Shown here one piece after another: positions 33,744 through 43,291 of a stretch of DNA of 64,000 bases. Positions within the stretch are counted from its first letter, which is position 1; every line of letters begins with the position of its first letter. Source of the stretch: Roseiarcus sp963742305 (GTDB lineage Bacteria > Pseudomonadota > Alphaproteobacteria > Rhizobiales > Beijerinckiaceae). The position numbers were made by a program, and so were the translations under genes. The notes beneath the pieces were generated by a model. The model worked only from the letters and a program-made list of their open reading frames with translations. It searched no databases and had not been told where the DNA came from. The stretch is from assembly GCA_963742305.1 (NCBI GenBank), contig CAVULN010000037.1:38144-102143 (forward strand), written 5' to 3'.

Positions 33744-35642
33744 GTGACGACCGAGGTCCGCAAGCTTGCGGCGATCCTCGCCGCCGACGTGGTCGGCTTC
33801 GGCCGGCTCGCGGGCGCCGACGAGGAGCGAACGCTCGCGCGCTTGAGGGCCCTGCGCGGCGATCTCATCGATCCCACCATCGCCGTTCACAAAGGCCGGG
33901 TCGTCAAGCGCACCGGCGACGGCGCGATCGTGGAATTTCGCAGCGTGGTCGACGCGGTGCGGTGCGCGATCGAAGTGCAGAACGCGATGGCGGAGCGCAA
34001 CTCGGGCGTGCCGCAGGACCAGCGCATCGAATTCCGCATCGGCGTCCATCTCGGCGACGTCGTGGAGGAGGACGACGGCGACCTGATGGGCGACGGCGTC
34101 AATATCGCCGCGCGCCTCGAAGGCGTGGCCAAGCCCGGCGCCATCTGCCTCTCGGAAGACGCCTATCGGCAGGTCAAGGCGCGGCTCGATCTCAATGTCA
34201 AAGACCTCGGCCCGACGGCCTTGAAAAACGTCGCCGAGCCGATGCGCGTCTATGCGGTCGCGGCCGGCAACCCGGCCGCCAAGCCCAAGCCGAGGGCCGC
34301 GCCGCGAGACCGGCTCGTTCCGGCTGTGGCCGCGGTCGCGGCGCTCATCGCCATCGCCGGCGCCGCAGCTTGGTATCTAAAAGCGGTCAAAACCACGACG
34401 ACCGTAGCTTCCGTGGAATCGGCGCCGGCGGCCCCGTTCGGCGTGCCGACCGTCGCGATCCTGCCGTTCGCCAACGTGACCGGTGACTCTCAATACGACA
34501 CGCTCGCCCAGCGCGTCGGCCAGAAAACGAAGGACGTCACAAGCAGCGCGAACGTGTGGCGCATCGTCGGCCGGACAGCGGGTGTGGAAAGCGCCGCCGA
34601 TCCGACTGGAGCCGGGCGGCAATTGAACGCAGACTATGTCGTCACTGGCAATCTGGAGGGGGGCGGCGACGCGTTGCGCGTGACCTACCAGCTCAACGAC
34701 GTGCATTCAGCCGCACGCCTCTGGTCGCAGACGATTTCGCCGGTCATCGAAAAGCCAACCACAACAGCCGCCGAGGCCGAAATCGCGGGGCGCGCGGCGT
34801 CGGCGCTGGCCTCGGCAATCATCAACGCCGAATACACGCGCCTTTCTTCGACAGGCGGCCTCGGCCAAACGTCCTGGGGTTGCGTCCTCCAAGGTTCGTT
34901 TGTTTGGTCCAAGCCAGAGATAGCCGGGCAGGCGCGCGAGTGCCTCGAAGCGGCGGCGAAAACAGACCCGTCCAACCCCAATGTGTGGAGCGCCCTCTCC
35001 ACTGTCCTCAACGCGCAGAGGACCTTTGGCTGGGGCCTCCCGCCGGAGGAAGCGAGCGTCGAAAAACGCGCCCGTCTCGGAGATCGGGTGTTGCAGACGG
35101 CGTTGCGCGCCCGCGACCTCGCGCCCACGGACAGCGGCACGCCGTTTGCCGTGACCCGGGGCTATTGGGCGACTTGTCAGGCGGACCGCGTTCTGGTCGA
35201 GGGAGAAAAAGCCGCCGCGATCAGTCCTTACGACCCGACCGTGTTAGGGCCGGTAGGGGAGTTCGTGGCGTTTACCGGTCACTGGGACGAAGGGGTCGCG
35301 ATGGCGGAAAAGGCCCTCAAGCTGGCTGGGCCCTCCGCCGACCCAGACTGGTGGTGGCCAACTGCGAAACGGGCCTGGGTGAAGGGCGAATACCAAGCGG
35401 CTTACGAGGCGTTCCAGCACGGGTATTTCGAATCGTTCTGGCTGTCGCAGCTGGATCTCGCCTACACGCTGCCGTTCCTCGGCCGCGTCGATGAGGCGAA
35501 GCAGCATGTCACGGCGCTTCTGAAGATGGTTCCGACAATGACCATTCGCGAAGCCGACGCGTTCTACAAGCTCGTGTGCTTCGACGCCGCCTATCGCGAG
35601 AAGATGGCGGGCGCGCTACGGCAGGCCGGGTTGCCCGAGTAG
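33744..35642 (+). CDS. Membrane class III adenylate cyclase with TolB-like and TPR output region
   Basis: A 632-aa protein from GTG 33744 (GGGAGG 5 nt upstream). The cyclase domain occupies residues 1-172, with metal Asp15 (AADVVGF) and Asp59 (RTGDGAIVEF) and the MGDGVNIAARLEG motif. One membrane helix is at about 191-212. A TolB/CadC-like region follows (PTVAILPFANVTGDSQYDTLAQ, LNADYVVTGNL, LWSQTI), then helical TPR-like repeats to the end. This layout is common and highly paralogous in rhizobia. Catalytic residues look intact, so it should make cAMP; what the periplasmic part senses is unknown. Confidence 0.88.
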   Translation: MTTEVRKLAAILAADVVGFGRLAGADEERTLARLRALRGDLIDPTIAVHKGRVVKRTGDGAIVEFRSVVDAVRCAIEVQNAMAERNSGVPQDQRIEFRIGVHLGDVVEEDDGDLMGDGVNIAARLEGVAKPGAICLSEDAYRQVKARLDLNVKDLGPTALKNVAEPMRVYAVAAGNPAAKPKPRAAPRDRLVPAVAAVAALIAIAGAAAWYLKAVKTTTTVASVESAPAAPFGVPTVAILPFANVTGDSQYDTLAQRVGQKTKDVTSSANVWRIVGRTAGVESAADPTGAGRQLNADYVVTGNLEGGGDALRVTYQLNDVHSAARLWSQTISPVIEKPTTTAAEAEIAGRAASALASAIINAEYTRLSSTGGLGQTSWGCVLQGSFVWSKPEIAGQARECLEAAAKTDPSNPNVWSALSTVLNAQRTFGWGLPPEEASVEKRARLGDRVLQTALRARDLAPTDSGTPFAVTRGYWATCQADRVLVEGEKAAAISPYDPTVLGPVGEFVAFTGHWDEGVAMAEKALKLAGPSADPDWWWPTAKRAWVKGEYQAAYEAFQHGYFESFWLSQLDLAYTLPFLGRVDEAKQHVTALLKMVPTMTIREADAFYKLVCFDAAYREKMAGALRQAGLPE

Positions 35643-35865
35643 CGGGGCGTTCGCCAGAACAAATTCTTGACTTTGCGAAAAATTGAATATAATATTCTAT
35701 TTTATAGAACTCCGGCGATTGATCTGCTTTGGTCTGCGCGCCTGGCGCTGTGGTCGAGTCCGGGGTCTTTGGAAGCGCCTCTCGGGCGCGGCCACGCTGT
35801 CGTCGCCGTCGCGGCCGGAGGGTCGGCGGTCGGAAGGAAATTTCACGCGAACGCTTTGAAAACAC

Positions 35866-37455
35866 TCATTTTGCGGAAGGAAAACGGCGCCCGCTGCGCC
35901 CCATTTTCTGGCTTTTCCCAAGGCTTTCTTCCCGGAAACCTTCCGCCCGCAAACGTCCCTCAGTCCCCTCCGGCCCGGGCGGCTCGGGCGCCCCGCCCGG
36001 CGCATCGGGGTCGCGCACCTGGACGACCGCCGTGGCGTCGGAATAGAGGCGCCGCCAGCCCGGCGTCCGGTCGAGGGCGGCCACGATCCGGCTCGCGGGA
36101 GGGAAGATCGTCCAGCGAATAGCGTAGCGCTCGAGGGTCGTCTCGAGGGCTGCGCGATCGCCTCTCTCGAGCCTGTCGTAAAGGCCCAGCATCGTGTCGC
36201 CATAGAGCTCCACCCGCGCGTCGATGAACGGCCGCACATGCTCGAAGATGAGATAGCCGCCGAACGCATAGTCATTGAGAACCGGCTTCAGCCTTAAGTC
36301 CGGCGGGACCGCGCCTAAGGCCGAGATCGGCGCGGCGGCGCCGTCGGTCCGCTCGATCGGCGCGGCGAGCCGCATGGCCCCGATCACGAGCGCCGCCGCG
36401 AGGCTCGCGGCAAGCGCGATCCGCGCTACGCGCCGCCGCTCCCCGCTTCGAGGCTCGGCGCCGAACGCCGCCGCAAGCGGTCCTGCCAGCAGCATAGGCG
36501 CGAGGATCCCCAGCAGCACCTGATGGCGCGCATGCTGGAGAGCCACGGCTATGAGCGCAACGAGGAGCGCCGCGCGGATCGGCGGCATGCGAAACGGCCG
36601 GGTCAGCGCGAGGCCGAGCAGCGCCAGGAGCGCGAGCTCCATCGTGCCGACATGGCCGAAGTCCTGCGGCCGCCATTCGCTGATCCGCGACAGGTTCTCG
36701 ACCCCCATCAGGCGGAACGGCAGGAGCAGCGCCTCGACCCCGTATGGATTGACGAGCGCCGCGGCGAGCGCGACGAGGGCAAACGCCGTCCACCTGCGCG
36801 CGGCCTCAAGCCGCGCGCCGGCCGGCGCCTCCGTCACCGCCTCGAGCGCGAATGGCCCGATCAGGAGGAGACCGAAGATGAAGCCGCCGTGCAGGTTCGC
36901 CCATGCGGTCATGAGAAGGGCGAGCGTAAGCGGCGGCGATTGCCCGCGATCGCGCGCGACGATGAGCCCCGCGCTCCAGGCGGCGGCGATCGGCAGCGCC
37001 AGCACATGCGGCCGCGCGAGCAGGTTTTCCGTCACCAGCGACAGGCCGATCGCGACCATCGCGACAAGCGGCGCGCCGCGAAGCTCTCGCGCGGCGGTGA
37101 GCCCGACGATCAGCGCGGCGGTCGCGCCCGCGGCGCCGGTCAGGAGGGCGACGCCGGTCCATCCGCCAAGGCGGAAGGCGAACGCAAGGATGACTTCCGA
37201 CAGCCATTCGTGGGCGATCCACGGAGCGCCCGCCATCGAAAGGCTGAACGGGTCAGCGCGCGGCGGGGCGCCATGGGCGATGATCCATTCGCCGGTCGCC
37301 ACATGCGAGAAGGTGTCGCCATCGCCGAGCACGCGCGGCGAGAAGGCGGCGAGCGCGAACAGAAAGATCGCAACCGCGGCCAGCCCGAGCCCCGCAAGCC
37401 GGACATCGGACGCGTCATCGCTCGCGGAGCGTGCGGACGGCAAGGCGACGGACAT
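35866..37455 (-). CDS. Polytopic membrane protein, unknown function
   Basis: This 529-aa protein has about ten hydrophobic segments between residues 20 and 360. A soluble C-terminal part includes LNDYAFGGYLIFEHVRPFIDARVELYGD and ERYAIRWTIFPPASRIVAALD. The DGDTFSHVATGEWII stretch after TM1 and the NDYxxGGYLI motif recall bacterial proteins distantly like GT-C glycosyltransferases or YfhO. No function is assigned. The last 30 residues are low-complexity Gly/Pro/Glu-rich. Confidence 0.75.
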   Translation of the reverse strand: MSVALPSARSASDDASDVRLAGLGLAAVAIFLFALAAFSPRVLGDGDTFSHVATGEWIIAHGAPPRADPFSLSMAGAPWIAHEWLSEVILAFAFRLGGWTGVALLTGAAGATAALIVGLTAARELRGAPLVAMVAIGLSLVTENLLARPHVLALPIAAAWSAGLIVARDRGQSPPLTLALLMTAWANLHGGFIFGLLLIGPFALEAVTEAPAGARLEAARRWTAFALVALAAALVNPYGVEALLLPFRLMGVENLSRISEWRPQDFGHVGTMELALLALLGLALTRPFRMPPIRAALLVALIAVALQHARHQVLLGILAPMLLAGPLAAAFGAEPRSGERRRVARIALAASLAAALVIGAMRLAAPIERTDGAAAPISALGAVPPDLRLKPVLNDYAFGGYLIFEHVRPFIDARVELYGDTMLGLYDRLERGDRAALETTLERYAIRWTIFPPASRIVAALDRTPGWRRLYSDATAVVQVRDPDAPGGAPEPPGPEGTEGRLRAEGFREESLGKSQKMGRSGRRFPSAK

Positions 37456-37598
37456 CGCCTCAAGCTGCCAAACCTCAGATAACGCCGCGTTAAATCGAGG
37501 CCTTCGGCCGAATGACGCGCGTCATGGGGAACGGCGACGCGCGGCCGCCGGCTGCGTCAGACGCTCAGGCGAAAAGCCCGCGGGCCACGCCGCCTGCC

Positions 37599-38357
37599 CT
37601 ATCGCCCGCAAAGCGCGCCTGAGGCGAAGCCCCCGGTTTGGTCCGCCGACGCGTAGCTGCTGCCGGAGCAAAGCGCGGAATCGCCCGCGCACAGCGACGA
37701 GAAATTAACCGGCGTCGCGGAGAGGCTGGCCTGGTTCGAGCCTCCCGTTTTCTTCACCTGCGCGGTCTGACCGACGTTCGTCATGTCGATACAGTCGCAG
37801 CGCGGCCCGCCGGGTCCGCCCGCGGCGCGAGTGCAGTTCCGGATCTGCTGGCCGAAGGTGATCCCGGGCCGGCGCGGACAGACCAGCGCCTGGCCCTCGA
37901 CCAGGGTTACGCGCGATTGCGCGCTCTGGACGCGGATGTCGAGCACCGTGCCCCTCACGCCAATCGCGGCGTTCGGCGTGGAGATGATGTAGGCGTTCTT
38001 GTCCAGCTTCCCTGTGGTGAAGCGAAAAACGCCCTTGGCCAGGTTGACCGTCATTTTCTGGCCGTTCGACTGGCCGACATAGACGAACTGGTCGAGCGTC
38101 ACGCGCGAAATGGGGCCGACCCCAAGATTGGTCGAGTCGAGGAAGACGAGCTTGGCGGTGGAATCCGCGCCTGTGCGCACGATTTCATTGCGGAAGACCA
38201 AGTCTCCGACTGTGAGCGGCGCCATGGCGCCCGCGAGATCACGCGTGACATCGTTATGGGCGACCGCCGCCGACCCGATGTGCTCCTGCGCCGAAGCTCC
38301 CCCGAGACCAGCGGCCAGCGCGCAAAGCGCCGTGAGGATCAATCGCCAAGTGCGCAA
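37599..38357 (-). CDS. Secreted FecR-domain protein
   Basis: This 252-aa protein has a signal peptide (MRTWRLILTALCALAAGLGGASA) and a FecR domain (VGDLVFRNEIVRTGADSTAKLVFLDSTNL, FRFTTGKLDKNAYIISTPNAAIGVRGTVLDI). The C-terminal half is Cys-containing (CPRRP, NCTRAAG, CDCIDM, CAGDSALC). There is no sigma factor or TonB receptor nearby, so it is the stand-alone FecR type seen in alphaproteobacteria rather than an iron-signalling anti-sigma factor. Confidence 0.85.
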   Translation of the reverse strand: MRTWRLILTALCALAAGLGGASAQEHIGSAAVAHNDVTRDLAGAMAPLTVGDLVFRNEIVRTGADSTAKLVFLDSTNLGVGPISRVTLDQFVYVGQSNGQKMTVNLAKGVFRFTTGKLDKNAYIISTPNAAIGVRGTVLDIRVQSAQSRVTLVEGQALVCPRRPGITFGQQIRNCTRAAGGPGGPRCDCIDMTNVGQTAQVKKTGGSNQASLSATPVNFSSLCAGDSALCSGSSYASADQTGGFASGALCGR

Positions 38358-38523
38358 TTGCGTCAGCCCCGTCGCCCGGCGCCAGTCGATCGCCGCGTCG
38401 CTTCTCCTATCATTGAGGCAAACCTGGCCAAGTCAAGCTAATTTACGCTCCGCCGCGATGCTATTGCCCGTCAGACGAACCGCGGTTCTCGAGCGCTCTG
38501 GATTTAGTCTGAATCGAAGGGGA

Positions 38524-39375
38524 TGCATGGTGGTCGGTCCGGCCCTGATTCCGAAGCGCGCGGGTGAGCGCGTCAAGACGAACCGGCGCGACGCGGTCAC
38601 GCTGGCGCGACTGCATCGGGCCGGCGAACTGACGGGAGTTTGGGCGCCCGACCCTGCGCATGAGGCAGTGCGCGATCTTGTGCGCGCTCGCGAGGCGGCG
38701 GCTGACGATCTTCGTCGCAAACGCCAGCAACTGCTTTCGTTCTTGTTGCGGCACAGCCGGATTTACAGCGGAGGCGGCCATTGGACGCTGGCGCATCGGC
38801 GCTGGCCGGCCAATCAAAAGTTCGAGCATGCAGCCCAGCAGATCGTCTTTCAGGAGGGCATTGACGCGATCGAGGATGCGCTCCAGCGCCTGCGTCGCCT
38901 CGAGAAGCGTGCCGGATTGGTCTATGGTGCCCGTCGTGGAAGCCTATCAGGCGATCGCGGCGCCTCGTTTCCGGTCGCCGTAATCTTTGCCGCGGAGATC
39001 AGCGACGTGCGCCGATTCGATACGCCAAGACAGCCTATGTCTTTCCTCGGTCTCGTCCCAGCGGAAAGCTCAACCGGCGACACCACCCGACGGAAGGGTC
39101 TCACATTAGCGGGCAACCGGCGCGCGCGGCGGGCGCTGGTCGAGGCCGCCTGGACCTACCGCTATCCCGCACGGGTCAGCGACGCCTTGAGAGCCCGGCT
39201 CGAAGGCTTGCCGAAGCCCGTGCGCGACATCGCCTGGAAGGCGCAGGTCCGTCTTTGCGCCCGTTACCGTCGGCTGAGCGCCACAGGCAAGAAGCTTCCG
39301 ATCGTCGTGGCTGCGATTGCTCGCGAGATCGCCGGGTTCCTATGGGCAATCAGCCGGGAGGTCGCGCCCGCGTAA
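38524..39375 (+). pseudogene. IS110-family transposase remnant
   Basis: The reading frame keeps PALIPKRAGERVKTNRRDAVTLARLHRAGELTGVWAPD, the end of the DEDD domain, a coiled-coil stretch, and the C-terminal FLGLVPAESSTGDTTRRKGLTLAGNRRARR with the catalytic-Ser-like region. The N-terminal GIDxHK part is missing. A short out-of-frame patch (about 38915-38985) shows compensating indels: WSMVPVVEAYQAI reads in the next frame. Dead copy, left edge of the IS cluster. Confidence 0.85.
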
Positions 39376-39406
39376 GGCTGCTTTTGGGGAGGCAGTCTTG
39401 GGTGTG

Positions 39407-40161
39407 ATGGACCGTTTGGTTTTGAATGATGCGGCGTGGGAACGGATGGCGCCTCTGATTATAGGTCGGCCTGACCAGAAAGGCTCGACTGGGCGCGACA
39501 ATCGGATGTTTGTGGAAGGCGTGCTTTGGATCGTTCGTACGGGCTCTCCCTGGCGTGATCTGCCTGAAGCATTCGGGGATTGGAACAGTGTATTCCGGCG
39601 CTTCAGTCGTTGGAGCCTCAAGGGGGTCTGGTGGCGGATCTTTGAGGCGATGTCCGATGATCCGGATTTCGAATATCTGATCGTCGATTCCACCATCGTC
39701 CGAGCCCATCAGCATGCTGCCGGGGCCAAAAAAGGGGGTCTGAAGATCAGGCGATCGGCCGCTCGCGCGGCGGCCTGAGCACCAAAATCCATATGGCGGT
39801 TCGAGGCCTGGGATGTCCCGTGCGGTTCACGTTGACCGCCGGTCAAAAGGGCGATGCGCCCCAAGCTGCTGCTTTGCTGGAAGGCTTACCGGCCGAGGTC
39901 GTCATGGCCGACACAGCCTACGATGCTGATCATTTGCGCGAGGCTATCGCCGCCAAGGGAGCCATCGCCGTCATCCCCAACAATCCGTCACGGGCGCTCA
40001 AATATCCCCTCGACAAGGATCTCTATGCCCAGCGCCATCTCGTCGAGTGCTGCTTCTCAAAACTCAAGCAATTCCGCCGCGTCGCAACCCGCTTCGAAAA
40101 GACCGCCCGAAATTACCTTGCCGTCGTCACTCTCGCGGCTATCATCTTATGGTTGCGATAA
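39407..40161 (+). mobile_element. IS5-family (IS427 group) transposase, two overlapping phases with slippery A6G5
   Basis: ORF A (MDRLVLNDAAWERMAPLIIG through DSTIVRAHQHAAGAKKGG, stop at 39776) and ORF B (GRSRGGLSTKIHMAVRGLG through AIILWLR, stop at 40159) are in different phases. At 39728-39738 lies AAAAAAGGGGG. A -1 slip there joins KK to SEDQAIGRSRGGLSTKIH, the usual programmed-frameshift design of IS427 elements. DDE residues are present in DSTIV, DTAYDAD and the VECCFSKLK region. The likely right end is GTGTCCACACGGCCTA (about 40162-40177); no convincing matching left inverted repeat was found, so it may be 5'-truncated. Confidence 0.82.
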
Positions 40162-40177
40162 GTGTCCACACGGCCTA

Positions 40178-41226
40178 GAGCAGGATGACTTTGGGCTGAA
40201 TTGGGGGGGATTCCCGAATCAGCGTCATTCTGATTCACGGTGCTGGCTGGGCAGGAGGCCAGCATGGATGGGAAAGCCTTATTCGATCGATCTTCGCGAG
40301 CGCGCGGTGGCGGCGGTTTTGAAGGAGGGGCTGTCGCGGCATGAGTTGGCGGCGCGCTTCGGGGTCGCGCCGAGCACGGTGATCAACTGGGTGCGGCGGT
40401 TTGGGGAGACGGGCAGCGTCGCGCCGGGCCAGATGGGCGGGCAGAAGCCCAAGGCGATCGCTGGCGAGCACGCGGCGTTTCTGGCGCGGCGTGTCCGGGA
40501 CGGGGCCTTCACCTTGCGCGGACTGGTCGGCGAGCTCGCCGCGCGCGGCCTTAAAGCCGATTATCGGTCGGTGTGGAATTTCGTTCACGCCGAGAAGCTC
40601 AGCTTCAAAAAAACCGTGGTCGCCAGCGAACGCGATCGACCTGACGTGGCGCGGCGGCGCGCCCAGTAGACGAAGCGGCAGAGCGGGATCGACCCCAGGC
40701 GCCTGGTGTTCATCGACGAGACCTGGACGAAGACCAACATGGAGCCGCTGCGCGGCTGGGCGCCCAAAGGCGAACGATTGGTGGCGAAAGTTCCTCACGG
40801 CCATTGGCAAACCATGACCTTCGTCGCCGCTCTTCGTCACGACCGCATCGAGGCGCCGTGGCTCATCGACGGTCCGATCGACGGCCAAGGTTTTCGAACC
40901 TATGTCGAGAAAGAGCTCGCGCCCACGCTTAAGCCGGGCGACGTGGTGATCATGGACAATCTCGGCAGCCACAAGGGCGGGGCGGTTCGCCAAGCCATCC
41001 GCTCAGCCGGGGCGAAGCTGTTCTTTCTCCCCAAATACTCACCCGATCTCAACCCCATCGAGCAAGTGTTCGCCAGGTTCAAGCATCTCTTGCGCAAAGC
41101 GGCGGCGCGAACTCTCGAGACTGTCGTCGCCGCCATTGGCGAGCTGCTCGGCGCCTACACCGCCAAGGAGTGCGCCAACTACTTCAAAAACGCCGGATAT
41201 GGACAAACCTGAAAACATCCCGCTCC
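40178..41226 (+). mobile_element. IS630-family element flanked by TA
   Basis: Element ends GAGCAGGATGACTTT (left) and GGAGCGGGATGTTTT (right, reverse complement) are imperfect inverted repeats. TA dinucleotides at 40176-40177 and 41227-41228 fit the IS630/Tc1 target-site duplication. Removing the element rejoins CGGCC-TA-GGCCG, so it landed right at the end of the IS427 copy. About 1.05 kb, holding one interrupted transposase gene. Confidence 0.75.
40268..41212 (+). pseudogene. IS630 transposase interrupted by an in-frame amber codon
   Basis: The frame runs MGKPYSIDLRERAVAAVLKE (HTH part) to ASERDRPDVARRRAQ, meets TAG at 40667-40669, then continues in the same phase TKRQSGIDPRRLVFIDETW to FKNAGYGQT. 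DDE residues are visible in FIDETW, VIMDNLGSHK and LNPIEQVFARFK. Family members usually have a Trp (TGG) at the stop position, so a TGG to TAG change is likely. Otherwise intact, about 314 aa. Confidence 0.88.
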
Positions 41227-41228
41227 TA

Positions 41229-41415
41229 GGCCGAGGAGAGCCCCGAGACGAAGACAGGGAAGGCAGTAACCAACCCGCGGATAAGAGTTTGATCAACCGT
41301 CGTCTCTCGCTCCGCTCCCAGCTCTGCGCAGCTACAGCCTGTTCCTGCCGACGGCTACCTCACCGCTCGGGCGCTCGATCGCGTCCGAGCCCTTGACCGC
41401 GAACATAAGAGACTA
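41229..41415. other. Spacer between two IS630 elements
   Basis: About 190 bp with no supported gene. A short stretch (about 41315-41400) reads like a decayed fragment in several frames. It begins GGCCGAGG, the continuation of the IS630 target site. Confidence 0.35.
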
Positions 41416-42545
41416 AGCAGGTTTGAGCGGACTGGCCAACGATTGCCGGTCGTGATTGGGCTCTGTGGTTTGATTCGGAGGACGGGGCATGGCGGGCAAA
41501 TCTCCAGTGACGGCGACGGAGGAACAACAAGGGGCGCTCAAGGCTCTCGCTGGCGGCGTTGATCGGGCCGAGGCCGACCGGGCTCGGGCGATTTTGTTGA
41601 CGCTGGCCGGCTGGACCAGCGGGCGGATCGCCGAAGCCTTCGGCGTTCGCGAGGATACGGTGCGGCTATGGCGCAGCGATTTCATCGGCGGCGGGGTCGA
41701 GGCTCTCAAAGCGCGGGTCGCGCCGGGTCCTGAGCCGCTCAAGGCGCAAGCCGCGCTTCGGGTGGTCGAGCCGCTCTTATCCGCGCCGGTCGCCGATCCG
41801 CCCAATTGGATACTGGCCCGCCTGGCCAAGGAGATCGCCAGCCGCGAAGGCGTGACGATCTCAAGATCGCAGCTGTCGAAAGTTCTGCGCCAAAAAGGGG
41901 TTCCGCTTTCGCCGTCCGCCCCACACGCTGAAAGGGCCTCAGGACAAAGACGCCGTCGACCGCATCGGCCTGCGGCTCAAGCTGCGCAAGGCGCAAGGCC
42001 GAGGCGGGCGACATTGTCCTTCTGTTCGCCGACGAGAGCGAAGCTCTCACGCATCCCTATCTTGCCCGCGCCTGGGCCAGGCGGGCGCGGATTTGCGCGT
42101 GCCAGCGCCCGGACAGGCTAAGAAAGTCGCAATGATGGGCTCGCTCGACTACGCCCGGCGCAAGCTCATCGTCACCACCTCGCCCACCAAGCGCAGCGCC
42201 GACTTCATCGACCATCTGCGGCTCCTTGACCATCTCTACGGCCCGAAGCCCGGCGCGCCCTTCAAGCCGGTCGTTCTCGTGCTCGACAACGGCCCGATCC
42301 ATGTCAGCAAAGCGGCGCATGCCGCGCTCGCCGAACGCGCCCACTGGCTCGCCGTCGAATGGCTGCCCAGATACGCGCCCGAACTCAATGACATCGAAGT
42401 CGTCTGGGGCGATCTGAAAGCCCGCCATCTCGCCCACCAGACCTTCACCGATCCAGGCGTCCTCGACCAGACGATCCACCACGCCGTCGCCGCCCTAAAC
42501 TCCCAGCGCAGCCGCATTCCGTTGCCCACCCAACGAATCTCTGCT
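41416..42545 (+). mobile_element. Second IS630-family element flanked by TA
   Basis: The left end AGCAG at 41416 and the right end CTGCT at 42541-42545 are inverted, each abutting TA (41414-41415 and 42546-42547), consistent with a TA duplication. The transposase stop TAG is formed partly by the right flanking TA. Longer terminal similarity is weak. It holds a frameshifted transposase unrelated in sequence to the first IS630. Confidence 0.6.
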
Positions 42546-42548
42546 TAG
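41489..42548 (+). pseudogene. IS630-family transposase with three frameshifts
   Basis: Phase 1 encodes MAGKSPVTATEEQQGALKAL to SQLSKVLRQKG. An extra G in GGGG (near 41897) shifts to RFRRPPHTLKGPQDKDAVDR. An extra G near 41997 shifts to AEAGDIVLLFADESEALTHP. A missing base near 42083 shifts to GADLRVPAPGQAKKVAMMG and on to the DDE end (LVLDNGPIHVSKAA, LNDIEVVWGDLKARH, stop 42548). With the three corrections a normal 350-aa IS630 transposase emerges. All indels lie in short runs of G or C. Confidence 0.85.
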
Positions 42549-42561
42549 AGCGGAACGCCGC

Positions 42562-42885
42562 TTCGTTCCTTGAGAGCGTGCGCGCCCAAACGCCCGATTC
42601 CGTCCACGCCGTCCAAATCGAAGAGGGAAGCGAGTTCACGGCCGAATTCGAACGGGTCTGCGCCGACGCCCAAATCACCCTCTACGTCCTCCCACCCGAT
42701 CGCCTAGGCTCCGCGGCGCCGTCGAGCAATCCAACGGCGCCTGCCGGTGCGAGCTCCACACTTGCGCGAGCCTGCTGCGCGACATCAACAAATCGCCAAA
42801 GGCGTGGAGGCCTTCCGGGCCCCTCTATTGCCACCAGGGACCTCACGGCGCCCCTGCCGGAATATCCTCCAAAGCACCTCTTATA
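42562..42885 (+). pseudogene. Decayed IS481-like transposase C-terminus
   Basis: This stretch parallels 43928-44252 of the neighbouring IS481 element. RAQTPDSVHAVQIEEGSEFTA matches RAQMPDPVRAIQIDGGSEFMA, and CADAQITLYVLPP matches CADAKIPLYLLPP. Further down, DNA similarity persists across changing frames (GACATCAACAAA, CCTCACGGCGCCCCTGCCGGAAT). It is an older, eroded paralogue missing the first two thirds. Confidence 0.75.
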
Positions 42886-43291
42886 CCAAGTCCCGGAGGG
42901 CGTGACTCTCGACTTCCCGAATCGACGGCGAGGTGATTCAAGGTGGCGAACTGAGGAGGCGATTTACGAAGGCGCCTCCCGCGCCGATGCGGCCAAGATC
43001 GACGTGACGGTTCAGATCGTTGGAACGCTCACGGAGCGGACGGCTTGATCGACCGAAAACCGCCCGGGCAAGCGCCCCGGCTGAACGATAGACATCGGGC
43101 GGCGTTGGCTGCGATCATAGAGAGCGGTCCTGATCCCCGCCGCTCACGGCGTCGTCCGCTGGCCAATCGTCGAGGCACACGCCCGAGGGTGCCGAAAGAC
43201 CAGCGAACCCCATCGGTCTAGGAATCCCAACCCGTCTCTCCCTGACACATAACCTTTGACGTCACCGCCCTGGTACCCCCTGGACACGCAT
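42886..43291. other. Unassigned stretch between IS481 copies
   Basis: About 400 bp. An open phase (to TGA at 43046) reads LDFPNRRRGDSRWRTEEAIY and ends TVQIVGTLTERTA, not recognised. The rest (43049-43291) shows no coding signal, repeat or RNA gene. Confidence 0.4.
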
